Part shown: piece by piece, positions 54,234 through 63,539 of the stretch
Position numbering within the stretch: position 1 is the first letter of the stretch
Layout of the letters: each line of letters opens with the position of its first letter
Source: JACQAP01 sp035275265
Lineage (GTDB): Bacteria > Pseudomonadota > Gammaproteobacteria > Burkholderiales > JACQAP01
NCBI GenBank assembly: GCA_035275265.1
Contig: DATENC010000026.1
Span: 434,001-498,000 of the forward strand
Length of the DNA stretch: 64,000 bases
Direction: 5' to 3'
Notes under the pieces: model-generated
Databases searched by the model: none
Told to the model about the DNA's origin: nothing
The model's input: the letters and a program-made list of their open reading frames with translations, nothing else
Program-made: the position numbers and the translations under genes

Positions 54234-57047
54234 TCAGGAATCGAGATTGGCGAGCACCGTCTGTGCGGCCGTCTTCTGCTCGGCGTCGCCTTCCCGAAGA
54301 ACTTCCTTGAGGATCTCGCGTGCACCGTCCTTGTCACCCATTTCCTGGTACGCCTTGGCAAGGTCGAACTTGGTCTGCACGTCATACCAATGATCATCCT
54401 TGCCCGTGGCTGAAACCTGGGGAGAGGTTCCGGTGCCCAGGTCGAGGTTGATACCCGATAGATCGATTTCCTGCACGGCGCCGGAACCGGTCGTGGGCTC
54501 GCCAGGCGATTCGAGCGACGTATCGAAATCCACTCCGCCGGCAGCAGGTTTGGGTTCCTCGGCAGCCGGTACCGAGGCAGACGGTGCAGCAAGGGCGTTG
54601 AGGTCGAAATCGAAATCGATGGTATTGCCCTCTTGCTTTGGCGGCGCTTCGGTTTCCTCGGCCGCGGTCCCTGCCGCTGGCAAATCGACGCTGAAATCCA
54701 CCGTTGACGCCGCCGCGGGTCGCAGAATGGTGGTGTCCTCTTGAGACTCGAACGCCGAGGGGGCGATGGTCTGGGTCTTTTCCAACTGGGCGGCGTCGTC
54801 GCCGAGATCGATATCGGTCGAGGTTGTTGCGTTCGGGTCTTCGAAGCCGATGTTGAAATCGACATTGTCGGCAGCGCCCGGGGCCGCGACGGCTGTGATG
54901 GCAGCAACTTCGCCACCGCGCGGCCGGCCGGCGGCATAGCGCGGATTGTCCGGATCAATCTGGTAGCCCAGTCTGACGGCCTGATCCCACAATTCTCCGC
55001 TGCCGCCGGTTCCTTTCTGCAGGTCGCGCGCCAGTTGCTCGAATGCCTTGGTGTCCTTGCGATTGGCATAAATCTGTAACAACTTGACGTGGATTTCGTA
55101 GCGCGTGGGAAAGGCCGTGAGCGCTTCCTTCAGCAGATCCTCAGCCTGGGCATCGCGACCGTAGGCGAGGAAAATCTCCGCCTCCGCGACCGGATCGACT
55201 TCCTCAGCAATGTTGCTGGCCGCGCGTGCGTTGGCCGCGCTCAGGTCGGTGTCATTGCTGTTGAACGCCTGCGACGTGTAGCGCGCAGCGCCGACTTCTG
55301 GCGCAGGGCCAGCTTCTTCGGTTTTGGATTTCGATTCGCGGCGGCGCTTGACGGCGCGTACCGCGAGCGCGCCGATCAGCACCAGCACACCAACCGCAGC
55401 GCCAAGATAGGCGGGTTGCTCCATCACCCGATCCAACAAGCTCGGCTCCGGGGCGCGCGGCGGTACCGGTCTGGGCGCGGGCTTGGGTGGCGGGGCTGGT
55501 TGGGGCGGTGGCGCAATTTCTGTTTTCGGTGGCGCCCCATCGGGAGCAGGCGGCGTCTGCGCCGGGGCCGATTTGGCCTCAGGTGGTGGTGCGGGCGCAA
55601 CAGGCGAAGTCGCTGGGGTTTCCGGTTTTGCTTCTGGTTTCCGCGCAGGTTGGGCCGGCGCGGGTTGTGCCGGTGTAGCCGTAGCAGGAGGTGGGCCAGC
55701 AGGTTTCTGCAAGTCAGCCATGCCCTTGTTCTTGATCTCCAGCAAAGCCTGCAGGTCCTTGATGGTCTTTTCGAGCTTGCCTACGCGCTCGTTGGCATCC
55801 TTGACGGCCTTGTCGCGCGCAACCAACTCCTCCTCCAGCGCGCGCACGCGGGCCTGTCCCTGGGCCGTCTTTGCGTCTCCGGCTGGGGTACCCGCCGCCG
55901 CCGTGGCGGACGGTTCGCTCTGGGAAAGCTTGAGCACTTCCTTTGGCTGTTGTTTCGCAACGGCAGCCTGATCCTCGACCTTCGTTGTTATTTTGCCGGC
56001 GGCCTCCTGCTGGGCCGGCTCTTCGGTCGGCGTCGCTTCTCCCGCCGCAACCGCCAGTTGCTCGCGGTAGACATTCCAGTCGCGCGCCTGCACCAGAACT
56101 TCCTTGCGCGCGTCGGTTTGCTCGATGCTGCCGTATTGATCCGGTGTCGGCAGCTTGATGATCTTTCCGGTCTTCAGCCGGTTCATGTTCTTGGCGAAGA
56201 AAGCGTCCGGATTCCCGCGGAACAGCAGCACCAGCATTTGCTCCAAGCTCACGTCGGCAGGTTTGGTGGCAAGTGCAATCTTCGTCAGAGTATCGCCGCG
56301 TTTCACTGGACCATAACTTTCGCGTCCTGCAGCGCTTGTTGCAGTACCGCCACGCGAGGTGCTGTTGACATTCTTTTCCGTATGGTAAGTGGCCATCTGA
56401 CCACCGATTGTTTCCACCGGTCCCGAAGGGGCAGGTTCGACCGCAGGAGGGGCCTCGGTGACCGCCGGCGCTTCCGATGCTGCTGCGGGAGCCTCCGTTG
56501 CAGGCGCTTCTGCTGCAGCGGCATCCGCAGTTGGCGCCTGTGCGGCTGGCTCGGCAAGCGGCTCGGGCTGCGGCTCCGGCTTGGGTGGCGAAGCACGGAC
56601 TTCGGCCTCGGAAGCCTTCTGTGCGGCGCGATCGGCGATCAAAGACGGCGGATCAAGCAGGGCAGTGAATTCGCGGCTGATGCGTCCGGAAGACCAGGAC
56701 AATTCCAACAGCAAATCGAGAAAGGGCTCGTTGACCGGCTCAGTCGTAGTCAGGTGTACGTAAGGCTCGCCGTCCGCGCGTTTTTCTATCTTGATCTTGA
56801 CGTTGTCGAGCGCGCTCGAGTAGCCGAGTCCGGCCCGTCCGAACGCCTCCTGACTCGCGAGACGCGCAGCAAGCGAACTAATTTCTTTTTTCTCGGCGAC
56901 TAACTCGATTTCCGCGTTGAACGGTTCACCGAGCGCCGATATGACGTTGAGCTTGCCCAGACCTGCCCCGTGCGCTACCGCAGAGACAGCGAGCAACGAC
57001 GCGGCGAGAATCCATGCGCGGCTAGACGTTATGCCCAAGGCGCCCAC
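54234..57047 (-). CDS. fimV: FimV-family polar scaffold protein
   Basis: 937-residue inner-membrane protein of the FimV/TspA family, involved in type IV pilus function and polar organisation in pseudomonads. A signal peptide (about 1-27) leads to the conserved LGKLNVISALGEPFNAEIEL domain; then a Pro/Ala/Glu-rich linker, a LysM-like peptidoglycan-binding stretch (KRGDTLTKIALATKP), a coiled coil, a membrane helix at about 540-560 (YLGAAVGVLVLIGALAV), an acidic cytoplasmic part with repeated DxDFD motifs and a C-terminal TPR-like FimV domain (KFDLAKAYQEMGDKDGAREIL). Start GTG 57047. Placed between asd and truA. Confidence 0.93.
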   Translation of the reverse strand: MGALGITSSRAWILAASLLAVSAVAHGAGLGKLNVISALGEPFNAEIELVAEKKEISSLAARLASQEAFGRAGLGYSSALDNVKIKIEKRADGEPYVHLTTTEPVNEPFLDLLLELSWSSGRISREFTALLDPPSLIADRAAQKASEAEVRASPPKPEPQPEPLAEPAAQAPTADAAAAEAPATEAPAAASEAPAVTEAPPAVEPAPSGPVETIGGQMATYHTEKNVNSTSRGGTATSAAGRESYGPVKRGDTLTKIALATKPADVSLEQMLVLLFRGNPDAFFAKNMNRLKTGKIIKLPTPDQYGSIEQTDARKEVLVQARDWNVYREQLAVAAGEATPTEEPAQQEAAGKITTKVEDQAAVAKQQPKEVLKLSQSEPSATAAAGTPAGDAKTAQGQARVRALEEELVARDKAVKDANERVGKLEKTIKDLQALLEIKNKGMADLQKPAGPPPATATPAQPAPAQPARKPEAKPETPATSPVAPAPPPEAKSAPAQTPPAPDGAPPKTEIAPPPQPAPPPKPAPRPVPPRAPEPSLLDRVMEQPAYLGAAVGVLVLIGALAVRAVKRRRESKSKTEEAGPAPEVGAARYTSQAFNSNDTDLSAANARAASNIAEEVDPVAEAEIFLAYGRDAQAEDLLKEALTAFPTRYEIHVKLLQIYANRKDTKAFEQLARDLQKGTGGSGELWDQAVRLGYQIDPDNPRYAAGRPRGGEVAAITAVAAPGAADNVDFNIGFEDPNATTSTDIDLGDDAAQLEKTQTIAPSAFESQEDTTILRPAAASTVDFSVDLPAAGTAAEETEAPPKQEGNTIDFDFDLNALAAPSASVPAAEEPKPAAGGVDFDTSLESPGEPTTGSGAVQEIDLSGINLDLGTGTSPQVSATGKDDHWYDVQTKFDLAKAYQEMGDKDGAREILKEVLREGDAEQKTAAQTVLANLDS

Positions 57048-57075
57048 CCTGATCGTTTTTGTATAAAGGGTAATT

Positions 57076-57104
57076 AAAATAACATCATGGGTTTAGAGAT
57101 GCAA
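57076..57104 (-). promoter_or_regulatory. Possible promoter for fimV
   Basis: Minus strand TTGCAT (57104-57099), 17-base spacer, TATTTT (57081-57076), in an AT-rich patch that stands out from the GC-rich surroundings. The leader would be about 25 bases. Confidence 0.4.
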
Positions 57105-57193
57105 GCTCAACTTTCCTCTTACATTCTCCGGTAACCCGAGACTTTATCGATCAATTTTGAGGTAGTGCCTGCGGTCACACCGGTGGGCGCACG

Positions 57194-58363
57194 CTACTGT
57201 TCGAGCAGAATTCGCAGCATGCGACGCAAAGGCTCCGCCGCGCCCCACAGCAACTGGTCGCCCACTGTAAATGCAGCGAGATATTCGCCCCCCATCGGCA
57301 GTTTTCGCAATCGTCCTATCTGCACCGCGAGCGTGCCGGTGACCGCTGCCGGCGTCAACTCCCGGATCGACGCCTCGCGTTGATTGGGCACTACCTTCAC
57401 CCACTTGTTTGCGGAGCCTAGCAGCCCTTCGATTTCATCGAGCGGCAGGTCCTTCGTGAGCTTGATGGTGAGCGCCTGGCTGTGGCAGCGCATCGCGCCT
57501 ATGCGCACACAAACGCCGTCGATCGGAACCGGATTCGATTCGCGTCCCAGGATCTTGTTGCCTTCCGCCTGGGCTTTCCATTCCTCGCGGCTCTGACCGT
57601 TGCCGAGGTCCTTGTCGATCCACGGTATCAGGCTGCATGCCAACGGCAGCCCGAAATGCTCGCTCGGTAATGCCCGGCTGCGCAGCGCGTCGCTGACCCG
57701 GCGGTCGATCTCCAGAATCGACGAGGCCGGATCTTCGAGCAGCGATCTTGTCGCAGCATGGATGTAACCCATCTGCGACACCAGTTCGCGCATGTTCTGA
57801 GCGCCGGCGCCCGAGGCGGCCTGATACGTCATCGCCGTCATCCACTCCACAACTCCGGCCTTGAACAGCCCGTGCATGCCCATCAACATCAGGCTGACAG
57901 TGCAGTTGCCGCCGATGTAATTGCGGACACCCTGAGCAAGCGCCTTCCTGATCACATCGAGATTGACCGGATCGAGAATGATCACAGCATCTTCGCGCAT
58001 GCGCAGTGGCGAGGCGGCATCGATCCAGTAGCCGTTCCAGCCGTCGGCGCGTAATTTCGGGTAGATGTCGTTGGTGTATTCGCCGCCTTGGCAGGAAACG
58101 ATCACCTGCATGGACTTGAGTTCCTTCAAATCCTCGGCGCGCCTGAGCGGCGGCACTTCCTTGCCGACGTCCGGGCCCTTGCCTCCTGGTTGAGAGGTGG
58201 TGAAGAAAACCGGATCGATGTGATCGAAGTCGCGCTCTTCGCGCATGCGCTGCATCAGCACGGAACCGACCATGCCGCGCCAGCCGACCAAGCCCACTCG
58301 CCTGATCGCGGCATTCGTTCCGGTGCGGCGCGTGGAAACCACCGCGGCGTCAGTTGCATTCAT
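57194..58363 (-). CDS. asd: Aspartate-semialdehyde dehydrogenase
   Basis: 389-residue NADP-dependent enzyme at the branch to lysine, threonine and methionine. The N-terminal VGLVGWRGMVGSVLMQRM binds NADP; the catalytic cysteine is in GGNCTVSLMLMG and the active histidine in RIGAMRCHSQALTIKL. The first 20 or so residues before RRVGLVGW are longer than usual, so the true start could be a little downstream. It lies 15 bases after leuB. Confidence 0.96.
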   Translation of the reverse strand: MNATDAAVVSTRRTGTNAAIRRVGLVGWRGMVGSVLMQRMREERDFDHIDPVFFTTSQPGGKGPDVGKEVPPLRRAEDLKELKSMQVIVSCQGGEYTNDIYPKLRADGWNGYWIDAASPLRMREDAVIILDPVNLDVIRKALAQGVRNYIGGNCTVSLMLMGMHGLFKAGVVEWMTAMTYQAASGAGAQNMRELVSQMGYIHAATRSLLEDPASSILEIDRRVSDALRSRALPSEHFGLPLACSLIPWIDKDLGNGQSREEWKAQAEGNKILGRESNPVPIDGVCVRIGAMRCHSQALTIKLTKDLPLDEIEGLLGSANKWVKVVPNQREASIRELTPAAVTGTLAVQIGRLRKLPMGGEYLAAFTVGDQLLWGAAEPLRRMLRILLEQ

Positions 58364-58378
58364 TGCCTATCCCTCCTG

Positions 58379-59449
58379 TCATGCCTGCAACGCCGCTACC
58401 ACGGCATCGCCCATTTCTTCAGTCCCGACCTTCCTGGTCCCGGGTTCGTGAATATCGGCAGTCCGGTAACCGTGCTTGAGCACGCGCCTCACTGCAGCTT
58501 CGATGCGCGCCGCGAGCGCTTCCTGGTTGAAGGTATGGCGCATCATCATCGCGGCCGAAAGAATCGTCGCGAGCGGATTGGCTACATCCTTGCCCGCGAT
58601 GTCCGGAGCGGACCCGTGAATCGGCTCGTACAAACCCTTGTTGCGCGCATCCAGGGAAGCCGAGGGTAGCATGCCGATCGAGCCGGTAAGCATCGAGGCC
58701 TCGTCCGAGAGGATATCGCCGAACATGTTGCCGGTGAGCATAACGTCGAACTGCCTGGGTGCCCGCACCAATTGCATTGCCGCATTGTCCACGTACATGT
58801 GCGTCAATTCGATGTCCGGATATTCCTTCGCCACTTCACTGACCACATCCCGCCACAGGATACTGGTATCCAGCACGTTGGCCTTGTCCACCGAGCACAA
58901 TCGCTTCGCCCGCTTTCGCGCGATGGCGAAACCCATATGGGCGATGCGACGGATCTCCGATTCGCTGTATTTCATGGTGTCGTAGCCCTCGCGCTCACCG
59001 CTACCGGTCTCGCGCCGCCCGCGCGGCTGACCGAAGTAGATGTCGCCGGTCAGCTCCCGCAAGATCATGATGTCGAGCCCGACCACCACATCGGACTTGA
59101 GCGTCGAGGCTTTGGCAAGCTCCTCGTACAGTAGCGCGGGACGCAGGTTGGCGAACAGGTCCAGTTCCTTGCGTATCCGCAGCAAGCCCTGCTCGGGACG
59201 CATCGGCCGCGGCAACTTGTCGTACTTTGGCCCGCCAACGGCGCCCAGCAGCACTGCGTCCGCTGATCGGGCCAACGCCAGCGTCGATTCCGGTAAGGGA
59301 TCTCCCGCGGTATCGTACCCGGCGCCCCCGATAGGCGCTTCCTGCAGTTCGAATTTCCGGCCTTCGTGCGACAGCGCCTCGAGCACCTTGAGTGCCTGCT
59401 TCACGATCTCGGGGCCGATGCCGTCACCGGGGAGTACTGCGATTTTCAT
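58379..59449 (-). CDS. leuB: 3-isopropylmalate dehydrogenase
   Basis: 356-residue NAD-dependent oxidative decarboxylase of leucine synthesis. N-terminus MKIAVLPGDGIGPEIVKQ; substrate arginines in RKELDLFANLRPA; metal site in GNMFGDILSDEASMLTGSIGMLPSASL; nucleotide loop HGSAPDIAGKDVANPL. Start ATG 59449; an upstream frame to 59497 is unlike the family. It is in the leuC-lipoprotein-leuD-leuB run. Confidence 0.97.
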   Translation of the reverse strand: MKIAVLPGDGIGPEIVKQALKVLEALSHEGRKFELQEAPIGGAGYDTAGDPLPESTLALARSADAVLLGAVGGPKYDKLPRPMRPEQGLLRIRKELDLFANLRPALLYEELAKASTLKSDVVVGLDIMILRELTGDIYFGQPRGRRETGSGEREGYDTMKYSESEIRRIAHMGFAIARKRAKRLCSVDKANVLDTSILWRDVVSEVAKEYPDIELTHMYVDNAAMQLVRAPRQFDVMLTGNMFGDILSDEASMLTGSIGMLPSASLDARNKGLYEPIHGSAPDIAGKDVANPLATILSAAMMMRHTFNQEALAARIEAAVRRVLKHGYRTADIHEPGTRKVGTEEMGDAVVAALQA

Positions 59450-59522
59450 GCGTGATTCCGTGGATGCTCGAGGGGCAGAAGCGGCAACGCCAGGCACTAC
59501 CCTTCAGCCTTCACCCGTCACC

Positions 59523-60164
59523 CTAGCTGAATAGCCAGGGTTGCTCGATACGGCGTTTGGCCTCGAAGGCCTTGATCTCCTCGACATGCTGCAACGTCAG
59601 CCCGATGTCGTCCAGCCCGTTGAGCAGGCAATGCCTGCGGAAGGAATCAACTTCGAAAGCGAACACCTGACTGCCGTCCGGATAGGCGACCGTCTGCGCA
59701 CCCAGGTCGATCACCAGCCTGAATCCGGGGAACGCGGCAACGTCGTGAAACAGACGATCAACCTGGGATTCGGGCAGCACGATCGGCAGAATGCCATTCT
59801 TGAAGCAGTTGTTGCAGAAGATGTCGGCGTAACTCGGCGCGATCAGCGCACGGAAACCAAAGTCGGCCAACGCCCAGGGTGCGTGCTCCCGCGAGGAGCC
59901 GCAGCCGAAATTCCTGCGGGCAAGAAGAATGTTCGCCCCCCTGTATCGTGGCTTGTTCAGGACAAAATCGGGGTTTGGCTTACGCCCGGACGGGTCCATT
60001 CCGGGTTCGCCAACATCCAGATAACGCCACGCGTCGAACAGATTGACGCCGAATCCAGAGCGCCTGATCGACTTCAGGAACTGCTTCGGAATAATCGCAT
60101 CGGTGTCGACGTTGGCGCGATCGAGCGGCGCGACGAGACCTTCCAAGCGGGTGAACTTCTCCAT
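59523..60164 (-). CDS. leuD: 3-isopropylmalate dehydratase small subunit
   Basis: 213-residue swivelling-domain subunit that pairs with LeuC. Characteristic NVDTDAIIPKQFLKSIRRSGFG, NILLARRNFGCGSSREHAPWAL and NNCFKNGILPIVL segments. Start ATG 60164. The small lipoprotein gene ends two bases upstream, so they are co-translated. The frame continues far upstream into leuC antiphase sequence, which is not coding. Confidence 0.97.
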   Translation of the reverse strand: MEKFTRLEGLVAPLDRANVDTDAIIPKQFLKSIRRSGFGVNLFDAWRYLDVGEPGMDPSGRKPNPDFVLNKPRYRGANILLARRNFGCGSSREHAPWALADFGFRALIAPSYADIFCNNCFKNGILPIVLPESQVDRLFHDVAAFPGFRLVIDLGAQTVAYPDGSQVFAFEVDSFRRHCLLNGLDDIGLTLQHVEEIKAFEAKRRIEQPWLFS

Positions 60165-60166
60165 GG

Positions 60167-60304
60167 CTACTTTTTCTCGTCCGCCTTCTTCTCGATCTTG
60201 TTGCCAAGCGTGGACAGGTCCTTGCCGAACCCTTCCATGGTGTTGCAGCCAGCCAAGACTAGTGCACCTGCGACCGCGAGCACGATAAGGAACCGATTGT
60301 CCAT
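60167..60304 (-). CDS. Entericidin-like small lipoprotein
   Basis: 45 codons between leuC and leuD. ATG 60304 starts MDNRFLIVLAVAGALVLAGC; the lipobox LAGC makes C20 the lipidated residue, leaving a mature peptide of 26 residues (NTMEGFGKDLSTLGNKIEKK then ADEKK). The G-x-G-x-D-x-x-x-x-G-x-x-I-E-x-x-A pattern is that of the entericidin A/B family, small stress-related lipoproteins of unclear function. A GGGGG tract precedes the start. The same insertion in leuC-leuD is found in other betaproteobacteria, to my recollection. Confidence 0.9.
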   Translation of the reverse strand: MDNRFLIVLAVAGALVLAGCNTMEGFGKDLSTLGNKIEKKADEKK

Positions 60305-60325
60305 GATTGCCCCCGAATAGCGGTT

Positions 60326-61735
60326 CTATAGTCCCGAGCGCACGTCGACGAAGTGACCGGCAATGGCCGCGCCTGCCGCCATCGCCGGACTCACCAGATG
60401 TGTACGCCCGCCCGCGCCCTGGCGTCCCTCGAAGTTGCGGTTCGAAGTCGATGCGCAACGTTCGCCCGGTTCCAGCCGGTCGTCGTTCATTGCCAGGCAC
60501 ATCGAGCAGCCCGGCTGACGCCACTCGAATCCCGCATCGCGAAACACCCGGTCCAGGCCTTCTTTTTCTGCCTGTTCCTTCACGAGGCCCGAGCCCGGCA
60601 CCACCATCGCCAGGCGCACATTGGCGGCAACACGTCTGCCGCGCACGACTTGCGCCGCTGAACGCAGATCCTCGATGCGCGAGTTGGTGCACGAGCCGAT
60701 GAACACTTTGTCGAGGCGGATATCGGTAATCGAGGTATTGGGCTTGAGACCCATATAAATCAGCGCGCGCTCAATGCCTTCGCGCTTCACTTCGTCCTTT
60801 TCCTTGTCCGGATCGGGCACCCGACCGTCAACCGGCACCACCATTTCCGGCGAAGTGCCCCAGGTCACCTGCGGCTTGATCTCGCGGGCATCCACACGCA
60901 TTGCGAAATCGAAACGGGCGTTGTCGTCGCTTTTCAACGTGCGCCAATAGGCTACCGCCCGATTCCACATTTCTCCTTTGGGAGCGAACGGACGGCCTCG
61001 CAAATACTCGATGGTGGTCTCGTCCACTGCCACCATGCCAGCGCGAGCGCCGGCTTCGATCGCCATGTTGCAAAGGGTCATGCGTGCTTCCATCGACAAC
61101 GCACGCACCGCGCTTCCGCCGAACTCGACCGCATGACCGGTACCGCCCGCCGTGCCGATCCTGCCGATCACTGCCAGAGCCACATCCTTGGAGGTGACAC
61201 CGCGGCCTAGCGCGCCGTTCACCTCGATCAGCATGTTTTTCATCTTCTTCTGCATCAGGCACTGGGTGGCGAGTACATGTTCCACCTCCGACGTGCCGAT
61301 GCCATGGGCGAGACAACCGAACGCGCCATGGGTGCTGGTATGCGAATCGCCGCACACCACGGTCATCCCGGGAAGCGTCGCTCCCTGCTCCGGGCCGATA
61401 ACGTGCACGATCCCCTGGCGACGATCGAGAAAGGGGAAATACGCCTTGGCGCCGAACTCGCGCATGTTAGTGTCCAACGTCTCGACCTGCAGGCGCGAAA
61501 TCGGATCCTTGATTCCCTGGTTCCAGTCCGTGGTCGGCGTGTTGTGGTCGGCTGTGGCGACCACCGAGTCCATGCGCCAAGGCTTGCGGTTGGCGAGCTT
61601 GAGCCCCTCGAATGCCTGCGGGCTGGTGACTTCGTGCACCAGGTGGCGATCGATGTAGATCAACGCTGTCCCATCCGGTTCCTGACGGACCAGGTGGGTC
61701 GCCCAGAGTTTGTCGTAAAGCGTCTGCCGATTCAT
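60326..61735 (-). CDS. leuC: 3-isopropylmalate dehydratase large subunit
   Basis: 469-residue aconitase-family subunit isomerising isopropylmalate in leucine synthesis. The [4Fe-4S] ligands are in FIGSCTNSRIEDL and GCSMCLAMNDD; VCGDSHTSTHGAFG and DRHLVHEVTSPQAFEGL are conserved. First gene of the leu group. The 63 bases upstream include CATAAT at about 61763, a possible -10 with no good -35. Confidence 0.97.
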   Translation of the reverse strand: MNRQTLYDKLWATHLVRQEPDGTALIYIDRHLVHEVTSPQAFEGLKLANRKPWRMDSVVATADHNTPTTDWNQGIKDPISRLQVETLDTNMREFGAKAYFPFLDRRQGIVHVIGPEQGATLPGMTVVCGDSHTSTHGAFGCLAHGIGTSEVEHVLATQCLMQKKMKNMLIEVNGALGRGVTSKDVALAVIGRIGTAGGTGHAVEFGGSAVRALSMEARMTLCNMAIEAGARAGMVAVDETTIEYLRGRPFAPKGEMWNRAVAYWRTLKSDDNARFDFAMRVDAREIKPQVTWGTSPEMVVPVDGRVPDPDKEKDEVKREGIERALIYMGLKPNTSITDIRLDKVFIGSCTNSRIEDLRSAAQVVRGRRVAANVRLAMVVPGSGLVKEQAEKEGLDRVFRDAGFEWRQPGCSMCLAMNDDRLEPGERCASTSNRNFEGRQGAGGRTHLVSPAMAAGAAIAGHFVDVRSGL

Positions 61736-61798
61736 AGTGTGTTCAGAGCAAGCGGAAATTATGACATATCCCGCTGGGTGGACGGCAGTTTGGCGCAG

Positions 61799-62959
61799 CT
61801 AGTTCGCGGTTTTTGCGCCGAAGGATATCGGTTTCCATGACACCACCACGAACGCCAGCAAGGCAGAAACAGCGGCACACGTGAAGGTCCATTGCGGACC
61901 CCAGCCTTCCCAGGCATATCCGGCGCCGAGCGCACCTAGCGTGCCTCCCAGGCCGTAGCCGAGGCTGGTGTACAGCGCCTGGCCGCGCGCCTGGTTGCGG
62001 CCGCGGAAAATCTGGTGCATCGCCGCCACGCCGGCGGCGTGATAAGCGCCAAAAGTGACCGCATGCATGAGTTGCGCCACTACCATGGCGGGAATCGAAC
62101 CGACTCCCCAGCCGATCAGCAGAAAACGCACGAACGCACAACCGAAACTGAATAGCAGAATCTGGTTGAGGTTGTACGCCCGCATCAGTCTCGGCAGCCA
62201 CATGAACAATCCGATCTCTGCAAGGACGCCCAACGCCCACAACCACCCCACCGCCTTTTTCGAATACCCGGCATCGACCAGATGTATCGAGTAGAAGGTG
62301 TTGTAGGGCCCATTCGCCACCTGCATGAGGAAAAAGCCGGCAAACAGGGCAATGACCGCGGGCTGCGCCACGATGCGCAGAATCGGCGCGTGCTCGCCGT
62401 GGTGGGCGGGTTCGCGGTCGCGCGGCAGGGGAAAGGTGCTCGCCGCCATCAACACCAGCAGCGTCAGCACCATCGGCGCAAGCGCGCCGATTCCGAAGTA
62501 ATCGAGCAGATACCCGCCAGCCACAACCACAGCCAGGAACCCGACCGAACCCCACAGCCGTATGCGCCCGTAAGTACCAACCCGCAGGCCCAGCAGGTTG
62601 AGCGTGGCCGATTCCGCCAACGGCAGCACTCCGCACCAGAAAATGTTCAGTACCAGTAATGCCGTGAACATCCAGGCTATTCCGCCGTTGAAGAACACCG
62701 CGGCAAACGTCACCGCCGTTCCCACAGCGGTCAGACGAATCAGTTGGCCGCGGGCACGGTAGTGGTCGGACAGCCAACCCCAGATATTCGGTCCGAAGAT
62801 GCGCGCCACCGGGTTAACGGCAAGTAATACGCCGATCTGGAATGCCGAGAATCCCAGCGACTTCAGATACAAGGCGAAATACGGCGCGAACGCGCCGATG
62901 AAGGCGAAATACCAGAAATAGAAGTTGGAAAGCCGGAAGTAAAAAGATCCGCGTACCAT
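61799..62959 (-). CDS. MFS transporter (PPP/HcaT-like family)
   Basis: 386-residue, twelve-helix major facilitator. The first helix region SFYFRLSNFYFWYFAFIGAFAPYFALYL and the loop VARIFGPNIWGWLSDHYRARG between helices 2 and 3 match the MFS group that contains the 3-phenylpropionate transporter HcaT. Substrate cannot be told from sequence. Start ATG 62959; the frame runs back into the next gene. It follows the HEAGH membrane protein by 14 bases and precedes leuC. Confidence 0.9.
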   Translation of the reverse strand: MVRGSFYFRLSNFYFWYFAFIGAFAPYFALYLKSLGFSAFQIGVLLAVNPVARIFGPNIWGWLSDHYRARGQLIRLTAVGTAVTFAAVFFNGGIAWMFTALLVLNIFWCGVLPLAESATLNLLGLRVGTYGRIRLWGSVGFLAVVVAGGYLLDYFGIGALAPMVLTLLVLMAASTFPLPRDREPAHHGEHAPILRIVAQPAVIALFAGFFLMQVANGPYNTFYSIHLVDAGYSKKAVGWLWALGVLAEIGLFMWLPRLMRAYNLNQILLFSFGCAFVRFLLIGWGVGSIPAMVVAQLMHAVTFGAYHAAGVAAMHQIFRGRNQARGQALYTSLGYGLGGTLGALGAGYAWEGWGPQWTFTCAAVSALLAFVVVSWKPISFGAKTAN

Positions 62960-62973
62960 GGAATGACCGACTC

Positions 62974-63525
62974 TCAGCGAGGTCCGCGTTCGCGATCGAG
63001 CCACCAACGCCGTGCAAGCCAGCCCCAGGCGACCAACACCCCGATCCATCCGAGGAAGGTGATGAACGCAGCGATGCCCGTATCACGGCTCAGGACATCC
63101 CAGCGAGAGAAGATCTCGGTCCAGTCGTGTTCGCCGCTGCCGACCAGCGGCAGCAGGTGCGCGCGCGCATCGGCCATGTAGCGGGCGATATTCCAGAAAT
63201 TCTCGAATAGCCATACCGAGCACAACGCGAACGAAAGTGCCTCGCGGCGACGCCAGAACGTCGCGCTGGCTGCAATCGGGAACAGCAGTTGCGCGAACGT
63301 GCCGCCATAAACGGTGATCCGATCGCCCAGCAACAAGCCGAAGATCGGGTGACCCGCCTCGTGCAAGGCAAGATTGGCGTTGTCGAGCAGGAATACCCAG
63401 CGTTGTCCGGTGTTGGCGAGGAAAGCAACGAACGCGATGCCGCAGGTAGCAGCAACGAACGCCGGGGTTCCTACCGGGCGCCAGTCCAGTTCGTTGACCT
63501 CGGCGAGGCGCTGCAGCCAGCTCAC
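62974..63525 (-). CDS. Small membrane protein with HEAGH motif (M50-like)
   Basis: 183 residues with about four hydrophobic segments (about 20-37, 50-68, 75-90 and 150-172). The second contains H55-E-A-G-H59 in LALHEAGHPIFGLLLG, the zinc-binding HExxH of site-2-protease-like (M50) enzymes, and TFAQLLFPIAA follows. The usual distal NxxPxPxLDG metal motif is not visible, so catalytic activity is uncertain; NFWNIARYMADAR may replace it. It is 14 bases after aroC and probably co-transcribed with it. Confidence 0.8.
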   Translation of the reverse strand: MSWLQRLAEVNELDWRPVGTPAFVAATCGIAFVAFLANTGQRWVFLLDNANLALHEAGHPIFGLLLGDRITVYGGTFAQLLFPIAASATFWRRREALSFALCSVWLFENFWNIARYMADARAHLLPLVGSGEHDWTEIFSRWDVLSRDTGIAAFITFLGWIGVLVAWGWLARRWWLDRERGPR

Positions 63526-63539
63526 GGGGGTGATTGGCC

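Noticed and set aside
55089..56903. 604-codon plus-strand open frame opposite fimV
   Set aside because: Follows the proline/alanine-rich linker of fimV in antisense, giving an arginine/glycine-rich artefact.
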